Below, in pieces: positions 48,706 to 60,139 of a stretch of DNA of 64,000 nucleotides. The number at the start of each line of letters is the position of its first letter. Position 1 is the stretch's first letter. The stretch comes from Marsupella aquatica (lineage: Eukaryota; Marchantiophyta): assembly GCA_973895155.1 (NCBI GenBank), contig OZ316891.1, positions 17,980,001 to 18,044,000 of the forward strand. Direction: 5' to 3'. The position numbers and the translations under genes are program-made. The notes under the pieces are model-generated. The model did no database searches. It saw only the letters and a program-made list of their open reading frames with translations, and had not been told where the DNA came from.

Positions 48706-51700
48706 ATGGCAGCTGTAGCTCCAGCTGGACCCGCACAGTGGGTGCAAGCCCGTGTGTCGGACAACGGACTCGCGATCCTTACTCTCGATCGGCCTAAAGC
48801 TCTCAACGCCATGACTCTGGGTCCGTCTCCTCTCCCTTCGGCTTCTCTCCTTTCATTGGTCCGTTCTTTACTAGCTGGTCCCAACATGGAATGGTTTGTG
48901 GAATTAGTGCTCATGTCAAAGTAGACGGCAGTTACTTCGATGGAAATTTTGAACAACCTTGTCGGCCACCAAATTGTCCATCACAAAAATTCTTTTGCGC
49001 ATGAACGCACTACATATGCCACATGAAGAGAATCAATCAAGGTCGTGAATGAATCCCGTTTGCATGCGGAATGTTATACTAATTTCATATTACAATTACA
49101 GAAATGGACATTCTCTACAAGAAGCATTTGAGTGAGTGGGCTTCTGAAGCAGCAGTGAAAAGTGTCCTCGTGGAAGGAAGCACACCACGCGCCTTCTGTG
49201 CCGGTAGGTACTTCCTCTCATGCCTCTTTCAATCGAAGTTTGTGCCTGATTGACGTCCTAATCTAATTTTATCACACTTCCTCCCTCGTCTGAGCTTTCT
49301 TTCCATATTCCACATATAAGGGAATTGGTTGGATCGAGAAAGGGAGCTCCGAAATGGAAAACTAATGGTGTCTTGTAGCAGGATGAGTGTTAGAATTACT
49401 GCCTACTTGTGCAAACTTTTCTTTTTTGAGAAGGCAGTTGTGCTGCGGTATTGCAGGGATGGATATTAAGGGGGTTGCTGCAGCTGTGAAACAGGACAAA
49501 ACCTCATCATTGCCACATCAGGTCTCTTTTCCGAGCCGTAGCTAAATTGTATCAGTTGCTGGCGATCTCAAGGGACCGCGGGACAGGAGGGACTGGAGTG
49601 AAAGTGTGTTTCTTAATGAGATCTGGGATGGTTTCGGCCAGGTCCTTTCATTTTGAGATTTTCGTGTAGATTTGATAGGGTCTGCCTGTCGATTGGGTTG
49701 CAGGTGGGGATATTAAACAGATGCACAACCGTGATAAAGAATTGGGGATGTTCGATGTTGCTCTTCAGGTGGTCTTTCGGTACCAACCCTGAAGAGATAC
49801 TCTTGGCAGCCAATGCATGTAGGACAACCATGCTAGTGTTCGATTGCAACCTGAAACATTCCCTTTACAATAATTTACCCCTCACCGAACGTTAGCTAAT
49901 TTTGAGTGTGTATGCCTCTCAAATCTTGGGAATATGAGAGCAATTCTGCAGTTTGAAATGAGTTCTCACACTGTGTCCTGTTTGCGTTTACTGTGTCTGT
50001 CTTCATAATTGTGGAAGAACTTTGCTTATTACTTCCCAACTTGCAATTTGTCCTTTGACGCAGGTATTTGGAGCCGAGTACAGCTTGATTTGTGAAATCG
50101 CTAGATACAGGAAACCATACATATCTCTCATGGATGGCATCACCATGGGATTTGGAATTGGCCTCTCTGGCCACGGTCGCTATCGTGTAGTTACGGAGGT
50201 GCGTGATGTTTGTTCTCCAGTGTGTCTTCTTCATTACGCGTCTTCGGCATTCTCTTTCATAATCAGAAGTTCCAACTGTATATTGGTGTCCCGCGATCCC
50301 TAGCAAGCCTGGTGTACGGAGAGCTGATGACCTCAGTTGACTGAGGGTTTCATCATTCATGTGCAGAGAACAACTCTGGCTATGCCAGAAAATGCGATTG
50401 GGTTGTTCCCAGACGTAGGTTTTGCACATCTGGTCGCTGACAGTCCTGGAAATGGTGCTCTTGGTAAGTGTCCCGCCTACGAAATGCGTTTTTCAAGCCT
50501 TAACGTTTCCATGATCGACCTAATTAGCTGTCCTTGGGATTTTGAAAATACAGCAAATTAATAGAGGAATCATGTCATCAAAATTACTAACACATTGCTT
50601 CGGACCAACTGGGTGTCCAGGGGCCTACCTTGCTTTGACAGGCGCCAGGATCAGCAATCCAGCTGATGCTTTATATGTTGGTTTGGCAACTCACTATGTT
50701 CCATCAGCAAATCTATCAGCTTTGAGGGAGACGCTTCTACAAGTAGACTTGTAAGCATCAACATGCAACGACGGATGTGAACTGTTACTCACATAGACTA
50801 CATTATTTGGAGAAGACGCTGTTGGAATCAAATAAACAAGCATAATAGTTCTCCTGATTATGACCTGTAAAACTTTAAGAGCTGCTCACTTTCAAAGCTT
50901 GAGAAGGTTCTTAACAGATGCCTGTCAAGGATTTCACTAGCCGTGGTCCGCTCCACGGGTAGTGATAGAAGGTTCTTGTTTGTTGCAGGTCAAATGATGC
51001 CTATCAAAGGGTTGAAGAGGTGCTTTCTCAACACAGCCAGAGCCCAGAGGGGGAACCCAAGTTAAAGGGCCTCTTGCCATCTATTACGGCTTGCTTTGGT
51101 TTTGGTAAATCAGTCATAGACAGCCTTGAAGCTCTGAAACGAGAAGAACAATCCAGTAACCCTGCCGGTAAACTTCACCCCGCTTTTGTTGTTGGGACAG
51201 AAGTCAAATCTGGCAAATACTGGATCTCTAAACTCTATCACCTTTAGCATCGTGCTATTGATGAATTATTCTCTTGTAACTCAAGGTCTATTGCGCTGTG
51301 TGCTTCATATTGTTATCAAGTTGTTTAGGTTCAATGGCTTGCGAAGCTCTGTTTCCTCCCGTCACTAATATTTCCGCGCGGTGAAACAGTGGTAGAGTGG
51401 GCCAAAGGAGCTCTTGAGGGCTTAAAAAAAGGGGCTCCCTTCAGTCTTTCCGTTACTCAAATGCATTACGCCAAAGTGGCTGCTGCTGCCTCTGATCCCA
51501 ATGATCTACTTCTTGCCAAGGTTAGTACTGAGATACAAGTTGTCTTGACGGTATCGTCCATATTGATGGTTGGAGTGAGTCTCTGGTGAAAGCATGGGTG
51601 CTGGAGGCTTGACCACTTCGTTCTTGATCTCCGTCGACTTCACTCTCAAGAGTCTCATTTTTGTCAAGTAGGCGTGATTCTGTGATTGATATTGAGGCAG

Positions 51701-52080
51701 ATAGAGGGAGTGATGCGAAGTGAGTACATTCTTGGAATCAAGACCTCAACACGGAATGACTTTCTGGAAGGTGTCCGGGCGGTACTCATCGACAAGGATC
51801 AGGTCTCACATGTCCTTGGCTGGCATGTCTTTCTATGATCGTCATCTTATGCAATCACAGAATCAGCGAGCCTCTTGTTAATTATGTTCCAGTGTTAACC
51901 CTCTTTAACCTAGCACAGAGTTTGCTGTTGAAATTTCTGTGTCCACCAGAATACCTGTGCTAATATTAAGTATGTCATTTGCAGAACCCACAATGGCAAC
52001 CGGCAGCTGTTGAAGACGTCAAACTCGAGGACGTCAAATGGGTATTCAGTCCACTAGAAGGGCACACTCCGCCATTTTGA
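48706..52080 (+). CDS. 3-hydroxyisobutyryl-CoA hydrolase-like protein
   Basis: Crotonase-superfamily thioesterase related to the plant valine-catabolism enzyme that frees 3-hydroxyisobutyrate from CoA. It is closest by memory to Arabidopsis At4g13360 and At3g24360. Exons: 48706-48820, 49102-49203, 49457-49521 or 49704-49768, 50064-50198, 50367-50463, 50621-50750, 50989-51167, 51390-51520, 51701-51802, 51985-52080. With either exon 3 the total is 1,152 nt (383 aa), phases compatible throughout. Key motifs are [13 protein letters not shown], the first oxyanion-hole region STPRAFCAG, the second oxyanion-hole region [20 protein letters not shown], the catalytic-acid block [14 protein letters not shown], and [16 protein letters not shown]. 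The ATG at 48,706 has an in-frame stop upstream at 48,601 and no ATG between. I see no clear transit peptide, so the organelle is uncertain unless an upstream exon exists. Confidence 0.95.
49457..49521 (+). other. Alternative exon 3a of the hydrolase gene
   Basis: A 65-nt exon after TTGCAG and before GTCTCT. With the split codon from exon 2 it reads [20 protein letters not shown] followed by HQ, then joins VFGAEYSL of exon 4. The product matches the form remembered from Arabidopsis (AGMDIKGV). Confidence 0.85.
49704..49768 (+). other. Alternative exon 3b of the hydrolase gene
   Basis: A second 65-nt exon, 182 bp after exon 3a, between GTTGCAG and GTGGTC. From the same split codon it reads [20 protein letters not shown] followed by LQ, then joins exon 4 in frame. 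AGGDI is the usual hydrolase/crotonase motif. Entry phase 1 and exit phase 0 are identical to exon 3a, so the two are interchangeable. Splicing both together would shift the frame. Confidence 0.8.
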
Positions 52081-53850
52081 GGCTCTTGGTGATGCTGGCA
52101 ATTAGTCACTTGCACTATGATTGTCCGAATTCCCTTTCAATAAAATCTAGCAAGTAGCATAATGGGCACGAATTCTAGTCACATTTCTGATGAATCTAGG
52201 TACTCCTTCATCCAGAAAATGAAGCAATGACAACGCTCTTGCCTTCACGAAGGCACTTACTTAACACAGCACAATTGGTGCAGTTGTGCTCCAATGACTC
52301 TCGCAGCATGAGCGCAGAAAATGTCCCACGCACGCAGAAGTTTGGTTAGACGAGGTTCCAAAGTGAATATGCTCATGCGAGATCTGGCCAGAAGTGGAAT
52401 TCGAAATGCTACAGCTTCTGAGAGGACATGTACACAAAAGTTGGCATCGCGTGAATTGTGTGAAATAGTACCGACAATTTTCCCTGAATTGCTGGCTCCT
52501 AAGCTGGCCCATGCTGCCAAGTAAGATCCCAACCAATGGCGATCTCTCGCTCCCTCTAGCTGGATGTCTAAGTTTTAAATAATAACGAAGTGCAATATGA
52601 GAACTACTCTCTCCCTACAGCAGACCTGCTGAACAACTTCCCGGAATATGCTCTTCAGATCCAGAATGTTGGTACGTAGGGCCATAAGGTGAATAGAAAT
52701 ATGGATAGCATGGGACTGTCCACGACAGTTTTCATTCAATGGGTTGGTTGACCTTGGGGATTGGTTTTTACCAATCCCCAAGGTCAACTGCCGTTTTCAC
52801 GCTGAACTTTAGCTGCATCATCATCGTTTCGTGGGGATTCGTTGTTGCCCTTACCAAATAAGACATGCACTAAGAAAGTGTACAAGTCGAGGTCCAAAGC
52901 TTGATACGAGCTGCATGTCGTGCATATGTTCCTTAATTCTATATATTACAATACATCCTTGAAGGTCGTACGTACCAACTATCCAACCCTTCATGACTGA
53001 GATCGCTTTGTTTTAGGGAAAGTGCACGATCTCAGCCCAATATCTTTAACCCTTAAACTTTCAAAGGGAGACCCAAAAGTGCCTCTTTGACCAAGTTGAT
53101 TGAGTCTACTTATCAACCAGATCACTGATTAGCCTCCCTTGACCTTGACCTTCTTTAGAGCCATCTTGCACGTAGGCAGCCCTAAAACTGCAGGCCAATT
53201 GAAAAGATGGCAGCATCTTATTTACTGAAACTTCAATGCCTACACCCACTCCTCAGGCAGGCCGGTCGTTCATTGTGGAGAACAAGGGCCACGGCTGGAA
53301 GTCCAGACCCTTAAATTGTAAATAAAATGAAATGGGACAAATTAAGCAAGGGACACCAAAAGGTTGCTCCACACATAACAGGGCCAGAAAAATGGCGTGG
53401 GTAAACAATCAAATTTTGCCCTAGGGGCCTAAAGTTTGGGGGCTGCCTATATGCTACTTGCTTTGAAGGTGAATAAAGTTGATTTTCCACATTAAATATG
53501 GTTCCTGACCCCACTAGAGGTCCCTTCCAAAATTCTTTGCACCACATTGTGTCATCTCAACAATAACAGCAACAAACAAGATTCATTAATTTTGTGAATC
53601 AAATTTATAATTTTTATTTTTGTTTATGTCAATTTGAATGTAAATTTTGAAACACCATGTCATAAAAATAAAATTAAAAAATTAAAAATATAAATAATAA
53701 TACGATTAAAACTGTCACTATGTAATCATTTTAATTACATTTCTAATTTTAAAATTTAAATTCAAAAATTTATAAAAAATATTTTTCATATAATAAATAA
53801 TAATTAATAATAAACTTGACAATTTCCTTGTCAAAGGGTAATTGACATTT
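52081..53850. other. Hydrolase 3' flank and intergenic sequence
   Basis: AATAAA occurs at about 52,139-52,144, a plausible polyadenylation signal about 60 bp after the stop codon. Beyond it no gene is supported. From 53,570 to 53,850 the sequence is very AT-rich. A perfect hairpin is listed separately. Confidence 0.5.
52747..52788. repeat. Perfect 19-bp inverted repeat (hairpin)
   Basis: The arms GTTGACCTTGGGGATTGGT (52,747-52,765) and its exact complement (52,770-52,788) enclose a 4-nt T loop. No T-run terminator context or known RNA family is evident. Confidence 0.9.
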
Positions 53851-53859
53851 GGAGTAAAT

Positions 53860-53945
53860 TTTTTGACCATAAACTGCTAGCCATGGTCCAAACTGGAACA
53901 CATTTTTGGCCGTAAGCTGCTAGCCATGGTCCAAACTTGAACACT
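53860..53945. repeat. 43-bp tandem duplication
   Basis: Two copies, starting at about 53,860 and 53,903, share CTGCTAGCCATGGTCCAAAC and flanking bases with four to five differences. They lie in AT-rich intergenic DNA. Confidence 0.8.
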
Positions 53946-55055
53946 CAACTAACCAAAACAATTCATTTGATGAAACATTCATCTAATTACAAATGTCACA
54001 AATTGAATTTGGATTCTCTTAGCTTGAGAATTTAATAGCATGTACCTAAAAGTTTGTGATAACTAGATTATCAATTAGTCAAGGAGTCCACGAACTAATT
54101 AATATAATAACATCCAGTCAAACAAATGACATGTGAGATTTAAATGTTTTCAAGTAATACTCATGAACAAAATCCTGAAGTGAATCACTTGAACTTTGTT
54201 TTACTGCCGACCATTTGCTCCCAAAAAGTTGAGTGCTTACTCTCAACGGATAACATTCATGCGCAACGGTATACGTGCAGGATCCGAAGTATGTTCCTCA
54301 AATGTGAGATTCATTCCTAGTGAAACAGTCGAATCTTCTGCAGTTTCGTTGTAAACTATACAGAACCTGTTTCGAAACCTCCACTTCACCACTTCGATAC
54401 TTTCGCTGCGAATGTCGTTCGAAGAGATGTTTCCCATTCCGGTAGAACGGTCTCCTGTGGTTGAGGTTCATCATAACGGTGTAGGTTTCAGGGCGTGCAT
54501 ACGATGGTGCCAGTGAAAATCTTGGTGAGCGACTAACTTATACCTGTCATGAGAAGTTACATCCCAGACAACGCAAGTTGATGATCCTCCATGTTGATCA
54601 CATAGGATGAATATCGTAGAGGAGACTTCTGACGGCCTAAAAAGCAAAGAGCGATCCTGACAATCGAAAAGTAATGTTCCCCAGTTTTCTCTTCTTTGGC
54701 CTGAATATTTGCAATCCCCAATGCGTGCAGCCGCCTCTGGCCCGATCGACTTCAGCTTGTGTTCGGGCACCCTTAAGCTTTCACCACCCCCGACCCAAAG
54801 GTGGAGGCAGAAGCCATGGTACCACCCGCAATGTGCAGGGTGAACTGAAAGAGTGCTTAAGAATTGATAAGCTCAAACTTTAGAATTTCAATGCCAGGGC
54901 AATAATCATGACTCTCGCTGAGAACCATGAGCCTGTAGGAACATAAACCAAGACTCCACTAACCATGACTCTATCAGCCAACGTACTAGGTTCTGCTAGC
55001 CAAAGTACTAGGCTCTGCCTGAACAAATCTGTGGACTCTGTTTAGCGATGACTCC
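53946..55055. other. Intergenic, no supported gene
   Basis: No family motif in any frame. From about 54,900 the sequence repeats short phrases such as AACCATGACTC and GTACTAGG, leading into the duplication that follows. Confidence 0.4.
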
Positions 55056-55295
55056 CCCCGAATGAAGAGTTACCAGAACTGCAACCTTGACTCCAGGAAG
55101 AAGTATTTGACAGAACATCAACCACGGCTCTCTCAGCAAAACCAATGATAAGAATACAGGGCAGCGGCAAGGATACCCCGAATGAAGAGTTGCCGGAACA
55201 GCAACCATGACTCCGGGAAGAAGTGTCACAGAACATCAACCAGGACTCTCTCAGCGAAACCAATGATAAGAGTACAAGGCAGCGGCAAGGGTAGA
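55056..55295. repeat. Tandem duplication, about 120 bp per unit
   Basis: The unit starting CCCCGAATGAAGAGTT is repeated at 55,056 and 55,176. It includes AGAACATCAACCA and ACCAATGATAAGA in both copies, with scattered substitutions and a small length difference. Frames through it on the minus strand repeat correspondingly and are not taken as genes. Confidence 0.85.
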
Positions 55296-56103
55296 GGCGA
55301 GGGTAGCGGCTCATGTATTATTGACGGAGTTCATTACCCTGCAACACACACCAACCGAAGCCGATGTAAAGGAATCATGCGGCTAAACCCTGCCTAACTT
55401 CAAACTGGAAAGAACGCGGGTGACAAAATGTGAAGGGCCGCACTGCGGAGTGTCCGAAAACAAATCGAAGTAGATCAGGCAGCACATATTGGGGACTGGG
55501 ACACATTTTTTCCCAGGGCCCTGAGAAAATTGGGGAGCATTAACTTGACGTAGATTCAAAGCAAGGTGATCGAGCGCACCCTAGGTCGCCATTACCCAAA
55601 CACTTGCGAGATAATCCCATCTCTCGAGCGTTAGACACATATCAGTGTTACACACTCGTGCATTCAAAATATTTTTGTAGAAAAGACAAGGGCCACCGAA
55701 GTCAATTACGTACCAACCTTAAACCTAGAGAAAATCATCTACAATTATGCCCACTGAGACTACACACGTGCTCATGGAGTAATGTAACCCATGGACACCG
55801 TGTAGAAGACCACAGCCGGCAGATACGTCTGAACACAACGGAGAGGACTCTTATCTATTCTATTGGGACTTCAATGTTTGCTACAGCAATAAATACAGCC
55901 GGGATGACTGCCCCCACATGATCGACTTTCAGTAAATCATTTCTTAATTTAGTGTTACAAATTACTGTTCTACAACACCTTGGGACGATGTCATCGGTGA
56001 ACGGACAATACGCACTTGACAAAAACAAGCGCTAGATCCGATAAACTTTTCACCTTATTCAAGCAGAGCTGCTCCAGGCTATCTTCTCTTCTGAAGAGAC
56101 AGC
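55296..56103. other. Intergenic, downstream of glycosyltransferase
   Basis: Includes the likely 3' untranslated region of the minus-strand glycosyltransferase. No other feature is supported. Confidence 0.45.
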
Positions 56104-58560
56104 TCAAGCAAACGAACCATTTGCACGCTGTATCACACCCAAAACCCTCTCCAGCTCTAGGAGGTCAGCATAAATGGGCTGCCTTCGAGCATAGTTCTTA
56201 CAAAGCCGCATGTGATAATAACAAAAGTCCCAACCGAAAATCGAGAAGAACCACAACTTCCAGTCTCCAGGTGGCAATAATCCCAGCACAGAGTAGACGT
56301 TTAATTCCGCTGCATGCGTGAAATTCCTCAAGGCTGTGGTGTGGAATAGGTACGGAAACACCTCAACGATGATAGCGCCAGGGCGCGCAAAGAGCATAAC
56401 CACGTTTTGGGAGCCATGCGGAACTACAAGTAGATCAGCTTGCGTGACTGGAGCCACCTGTTCACAAAATGAACCCAACCCACTGAGCTTATGCTCTACT
56501 GGGACGTCAAGCTGTTGAGACACCAAGTGTCCAACTTGCCGTTTGTTGCCAAGTCGACGTGGTCCCTCCAAACGGTCCAGTACTACTGCTTTGCTAATGG
56601 GCCAAGATGAATTTTCGACCGGAAGTTCACAGTAATCCAAGACCTGGGTCCTGAGCCACTGATTCGTTCTCTGGTCAGGGATGTAGCGCAAGTTAGTAGC
56701 GGCTGAAAGCAGAATGGCGTCGTGAAAACATATTGAGTCATCCTCCCTTAATGGTAGATTCATGTAGCGTACTTTTTTCTCCATCCCAATTGCTAATAAG
56801 AAGCCCCTGCCCCATTCTGATACTTCCTCCCGCGTAGAAAACCAGTGCAAATTGGGCCCGAACTGTCTCTCTAAGAGAACTGCTGGGATGAGCTTTTCTG
56901 CCTCATGATGTGGGTTCGGCTTCTTGTAGGGGAGGAAGCGTTGATCGGCCACTGCGGCCAGACCATCAATCCAATGCCATCCTTCATTGCATTCTGCGTA
57001 CTCCAACTCGACAGTCAGGCGCTCTCCGTGGAAACGCATGAACTCAGGTAAAGAGGGGTCGTTGTTGTTTCGGAGCTTGCCATTCCTTGGTCTGCCTACC
57101 GGTCCATGACAAAGTTTAATCTGCGAAGGAGGAAACCAAATGCTCATATCAGGTCACAAATCGAAGATATTCAGCTTTACGATGAAGACTTGAAAGGAAA
57201 CCTTCAAGGACAGGTACGTGAGTAACGCTGATCCACAGTGAATCAGGGAGGACTTCGAGGTTTCTAAGTATGTCCGGACAGAAATGCATCCTAGGCAAAC
57301 ATCACGTCTTTCCGACGCCGGCCTCTTTTCTTTTCATGAGCACCAGCGGAAAAGCAGCAGTGTCCCCAACATCATCTCCGACACGAGAAGGTTGCTAAGA
57401 GGTCTACAACTGAAGATAGTTCTGTGAATCCACCAGAAACAGAAAATATCACCAACTGAATCAAATCAAACCGAACTCTAAGCTCCAAAACGACCCAAAG
57501 AGTAAAGGGAGCTGAATACAAAGCAAACTTAACCAGGAGGAAGCTCGTGCGAGGACCTCTACTTCCTCACTGAGTAACCAAACTAAAGGACCTAGAGAGT
57601 CGCTAAGACCCCAAGAACCTCAATTCTCTTCCTATCAAATGCCATGATATAGTCCCCATGCTGCCTTGGAGGTAGGGTATCACTGCAATAGAAAGATCCA
57701 CAGTTACGGTATTTCCGAGAATATTTGCGCTCCATATAATCGTTAAGCTATGGAAATGTGTCAACAGTGATAGCCCCTCCGCCACCCTGTTTCATCATCA
57801 TGTGGGAATCTTTAAAAAGGTAAAACCCCGCGCAATTTGCGTGCACAGCTCCGAGTCCAGTGAAAACCGTCTGGATTAGACATCCAAGACTCTTGTCAAA
57901 TAAATCTCCGTAGTTTCTTTTCAATACATTCTCGGTTTCCTCTCGACGACCTACAGTCTGTTTAAAACAGTCTCGTGATACCTGCCGTCGATAACGCCAA
58001 TCACATTCGCAAAATGCAGATTGGTCTACCCTGATGAAGTTTTGTCGAGATAATTTGGAAACCTGTGGCCACCACTGAAGCAATTCCGAATCGAAAAACC
58101 TACAGATATGCCCTCGAGTCTACCCAAATCTCCAAATAAAGTGCATGAAACACACAACGACATCCAGTAATCTGACAAATGCAGTAATCTAAGCTAACTC
58201 AGGAAAGTATGCACTAACCTTGTTGGAGGAGAAGCAAATATCGCGAACTCGAGGAAAGCAATCTGATTTGCATGAGCCCGTGCAGAATGATTTATTATCC
58301 AAAGACACTGGAGGGAACAAATTTGGGCATGATACAGCGGGCTTGGGAGCTGGGCCGACGGAATAGTAACGAGGAGGTAGGCGAGAGGAGGAGAACGAGT
58401 GCACTACAAATGGGGCCAGGAAGCAGATCACCAAGAGCAGGGCGCACCCCCTCAGGACGAGAGAGCGAGCATGGAAGCCTCTCAGCGGCCCCCCCCGCGA
58501 GACCGTTCGCATGTCTCCACCAACCTCCTCCCTGTGTCCGTTCAGTGCATTACCGCTCAC
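56104..58560 (-). CDS. Family-61 glycosyltransferase (DUF563 type)
   Basis: Type II Golgi/ER glycosyltransferase. Exon 1 (58,560-58,219) begins MSGNALNGHREEVGGDMRTV and carries one hydrophobic segment, GCALLLVICFLAPFVVHSF, as signal-anchor, then a Cys-rich stem. Exon 2 begins at about 58,119 (after minus-strand TAG) and includes QWWPQVSKL and YLFKDSHMMMKQ. A small exon around 57,640-57,690 may encode HGDYIMAFDRKRIE, but its borders are unsure. The last exon (57,120-56,104) holds the catalytic domain: SICFHDAIL, EQVAPVTQADLLVVPHGSQN and ARPGAIIVEVFPYLF, the GT61 pattern in which the usual HGAGLTN reads HGSQNVV. The acceptor sugar cannot be told. GT61 members in plants include xylosyl- and arabinosyl-transferases. 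If the small exon is wrong, the model has a gap. Confidence 0.8.
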
Positions 58561-59450
58561 TGACTCAAACCCCCTCCTCTCACTTTCTCACCTTCCTAAA
58601 GAATCGATATAGAACAAAGTTGTCGTCTTCCCCTCGTAACTGCGAGAAGGAGCAGGGAATGCAGACTGAAAGCAACCCAATGATTTCCCTTCGGATTCCA
58701 TTCACTCGTCACTCTCTCGTCATGCCCTCCATAGTTTATTTTTCTAAACAGGCAAGACCTCCCCTTCCCCAACCCTCCTTCAGCAACAGCCACTGAATCC
58801 GCTTCTTACTTCCTCCAGGAGCGAGCCGCAGGGAGAACCGCTTCAAAATCTTTTCCTGCCGTCGCACACGCAAAGGTACACGAACCAGCTTTCGTAGACT
58901 ATCCGGGTTATCCTTTACTGTTGCGCTTTCACCCTTCTTTCCACCTCATAAAAATTCGTGGGGCCGAACAAAATACAAGAAGTCATCAACCGCCGACGCC
59001 TCCCTGCCAGGAAGAAATGGCCCTAAACCATTCACGAGCATCAGCATCGATACATCTTGTTGCCAGTAACCTTTCCGGACCTGAAACCTCGCTCAACAAA
59101 GTGAATGACGGAGACAAATGCAAATCAAGGAGGTCCGCCTAAAGAAGCAAACTTTTCGAGGAGTGGGAACCTCCTCAGCAATATTTCTGAGTGGCAACTC
59201 GACGGAAATAACCACAGCCCCAAGTCCTCGCCTCCTGCGAGCCCTAAATCTCAGATAGTCGTTTAGTTACTTCTCTCGCTCTCTCTCCCTCTCCCATCGC
59301 GGCTCTGCAATTGACATTCCCCGCGGATTCAATAAATCCAGCTTCATCGCTCCTACATCGTTTTCTGCTCCTCCTGCTACGGCTAATCAGAAGCTGTCCT
59401 CCGTCGTTACCCCAGTGCAGCTCCCTCTTCTTTCAATACAGCAAGTGCAC
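58561..59450. other. Upstream region of the glycosyltransferase
   Basis: Likely promoter and 5' leader of the minus-strand gene. A CT-rich stretch at about 59,260-59,300 (CTCGCTCTCTCTCCCTCTCC) resembles a plant 5' leader on the plus strand, but no convincing coding exon follows it. The 59,311-59,787 frame runs through a minisatellite and has no ATG start. Confidence 0.4.
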
Positions 59451-59452
59451 AT

Positions 59453-59740
59453 CGCTTTACACTCCATCCAGAGACGGTCTCACTGCTTTCGACGCTTTAC
59501 ACTCCATCCGCAGGTGGTCTCACTGCTTTCGACGCTTTAGACTCCACCCGCAGGTGGTCTCACTGCTTTCGAAACACTGCTATCTCCGGCCTGCCCTTCT
59601 AGAGAAAGGACCGGACAAAAAAATTGACCAGTCTCACTGTTTTACACTCCATCCACAGGTGGTCTCACTGCTTTCGCCAAACTGCTACAATTCCATCATT
59701 TGCGGCCTGACCTTTTTACAGAAAGGACCGGACAAAAACA
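59453..59740. repeat. 41-bp minisatellite with a second repeat
   Basis: The unit GGTGGTCTCACTGCTTTCGA with TTTACACTCCATCCGCA occurs four times, three of them at about 41-bp spacing. The phrase AAAGGACCGGACAAAAA appears twice, at about 59,604 and 59,722, each after a CGGCCTG phrase, so the whole block was also duplicated once. Confidence 0.8.
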
Positions 59741-59866
59741 TTCATTACTACTGTAGAGCTCGTCGTGCAGCTCAGCAGCTCATGTAAGAAGAGCATTCCC
59801 ACCAGTAGCAGCAAACATCCGCCCTGTGAGAGTTTTACCAGAATGGAGCCCACCTAGGGAAATTTG

Positions 59867-60068
59867 GAGGTATACTATGTTGCCAGCAAACACAAGATTT
59901 TGATAGGGAGTAAATGTTATTAGCGAGGCACTAATGGGTTCAAATTTCATTTGCTTTCCAGGTAGTTGATAGTGAGGCAGTTGGATATAGAAAAATAGGG
60001 TCATGCAAGAATTTTTTTTGCTCGTGCCAGGAAAAATTTTATTGTTTGCTCGCATATTACAATTACCC
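59867..60068. mobile_element. Mutator-like MITE, copy 2
   Basis: A 202-bp relative of the 4,749-5,047 element, in opposite orientation. Its left end is GAGGTATACTATGTTGCCAG and its right end, reversed, is GGGTAATTGTAATATGCGAG. The interior shares TATAGAAAAAT and GGTCATG with copy 1. It is flanked by near-identical 10-bp direct repeats, GGGAAATTTG at 59,857-59,866 and GAGAAATTTG at 60,069-60,078 (one mismatch), as expected for a target duplication. It is about 100 bp shorter than copy 1. Confidence 0.82.
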
Positions 60069-60139
60069 GAGAAATTTGCATCCCCACTGTATTTATTAAA
60101 ACAACACACTTTGGCGAGTCTCACTAAAGCAATTACGGT

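Noticed and set aside
49457-49768. Using both 65-nt exons in the same hydrolase transcript
   Set aside because: Exon 3a ends in phase 0 while exon 3b needs entry phase 1. Joining them shifts the frame and loses the exon 4 motifs.
52257-52536. Two overlapping minus-strand frames of 91 residues
   Set aside because: They occupy the same bases in different frames, lack any family pattern and are probably chance.
59311-59787. A 158-residue frame as a gene with a transit peptide
   Set aside because: It has no ATG start, runs through the minisatellite, and its repetitive product follows the DNA repeats.
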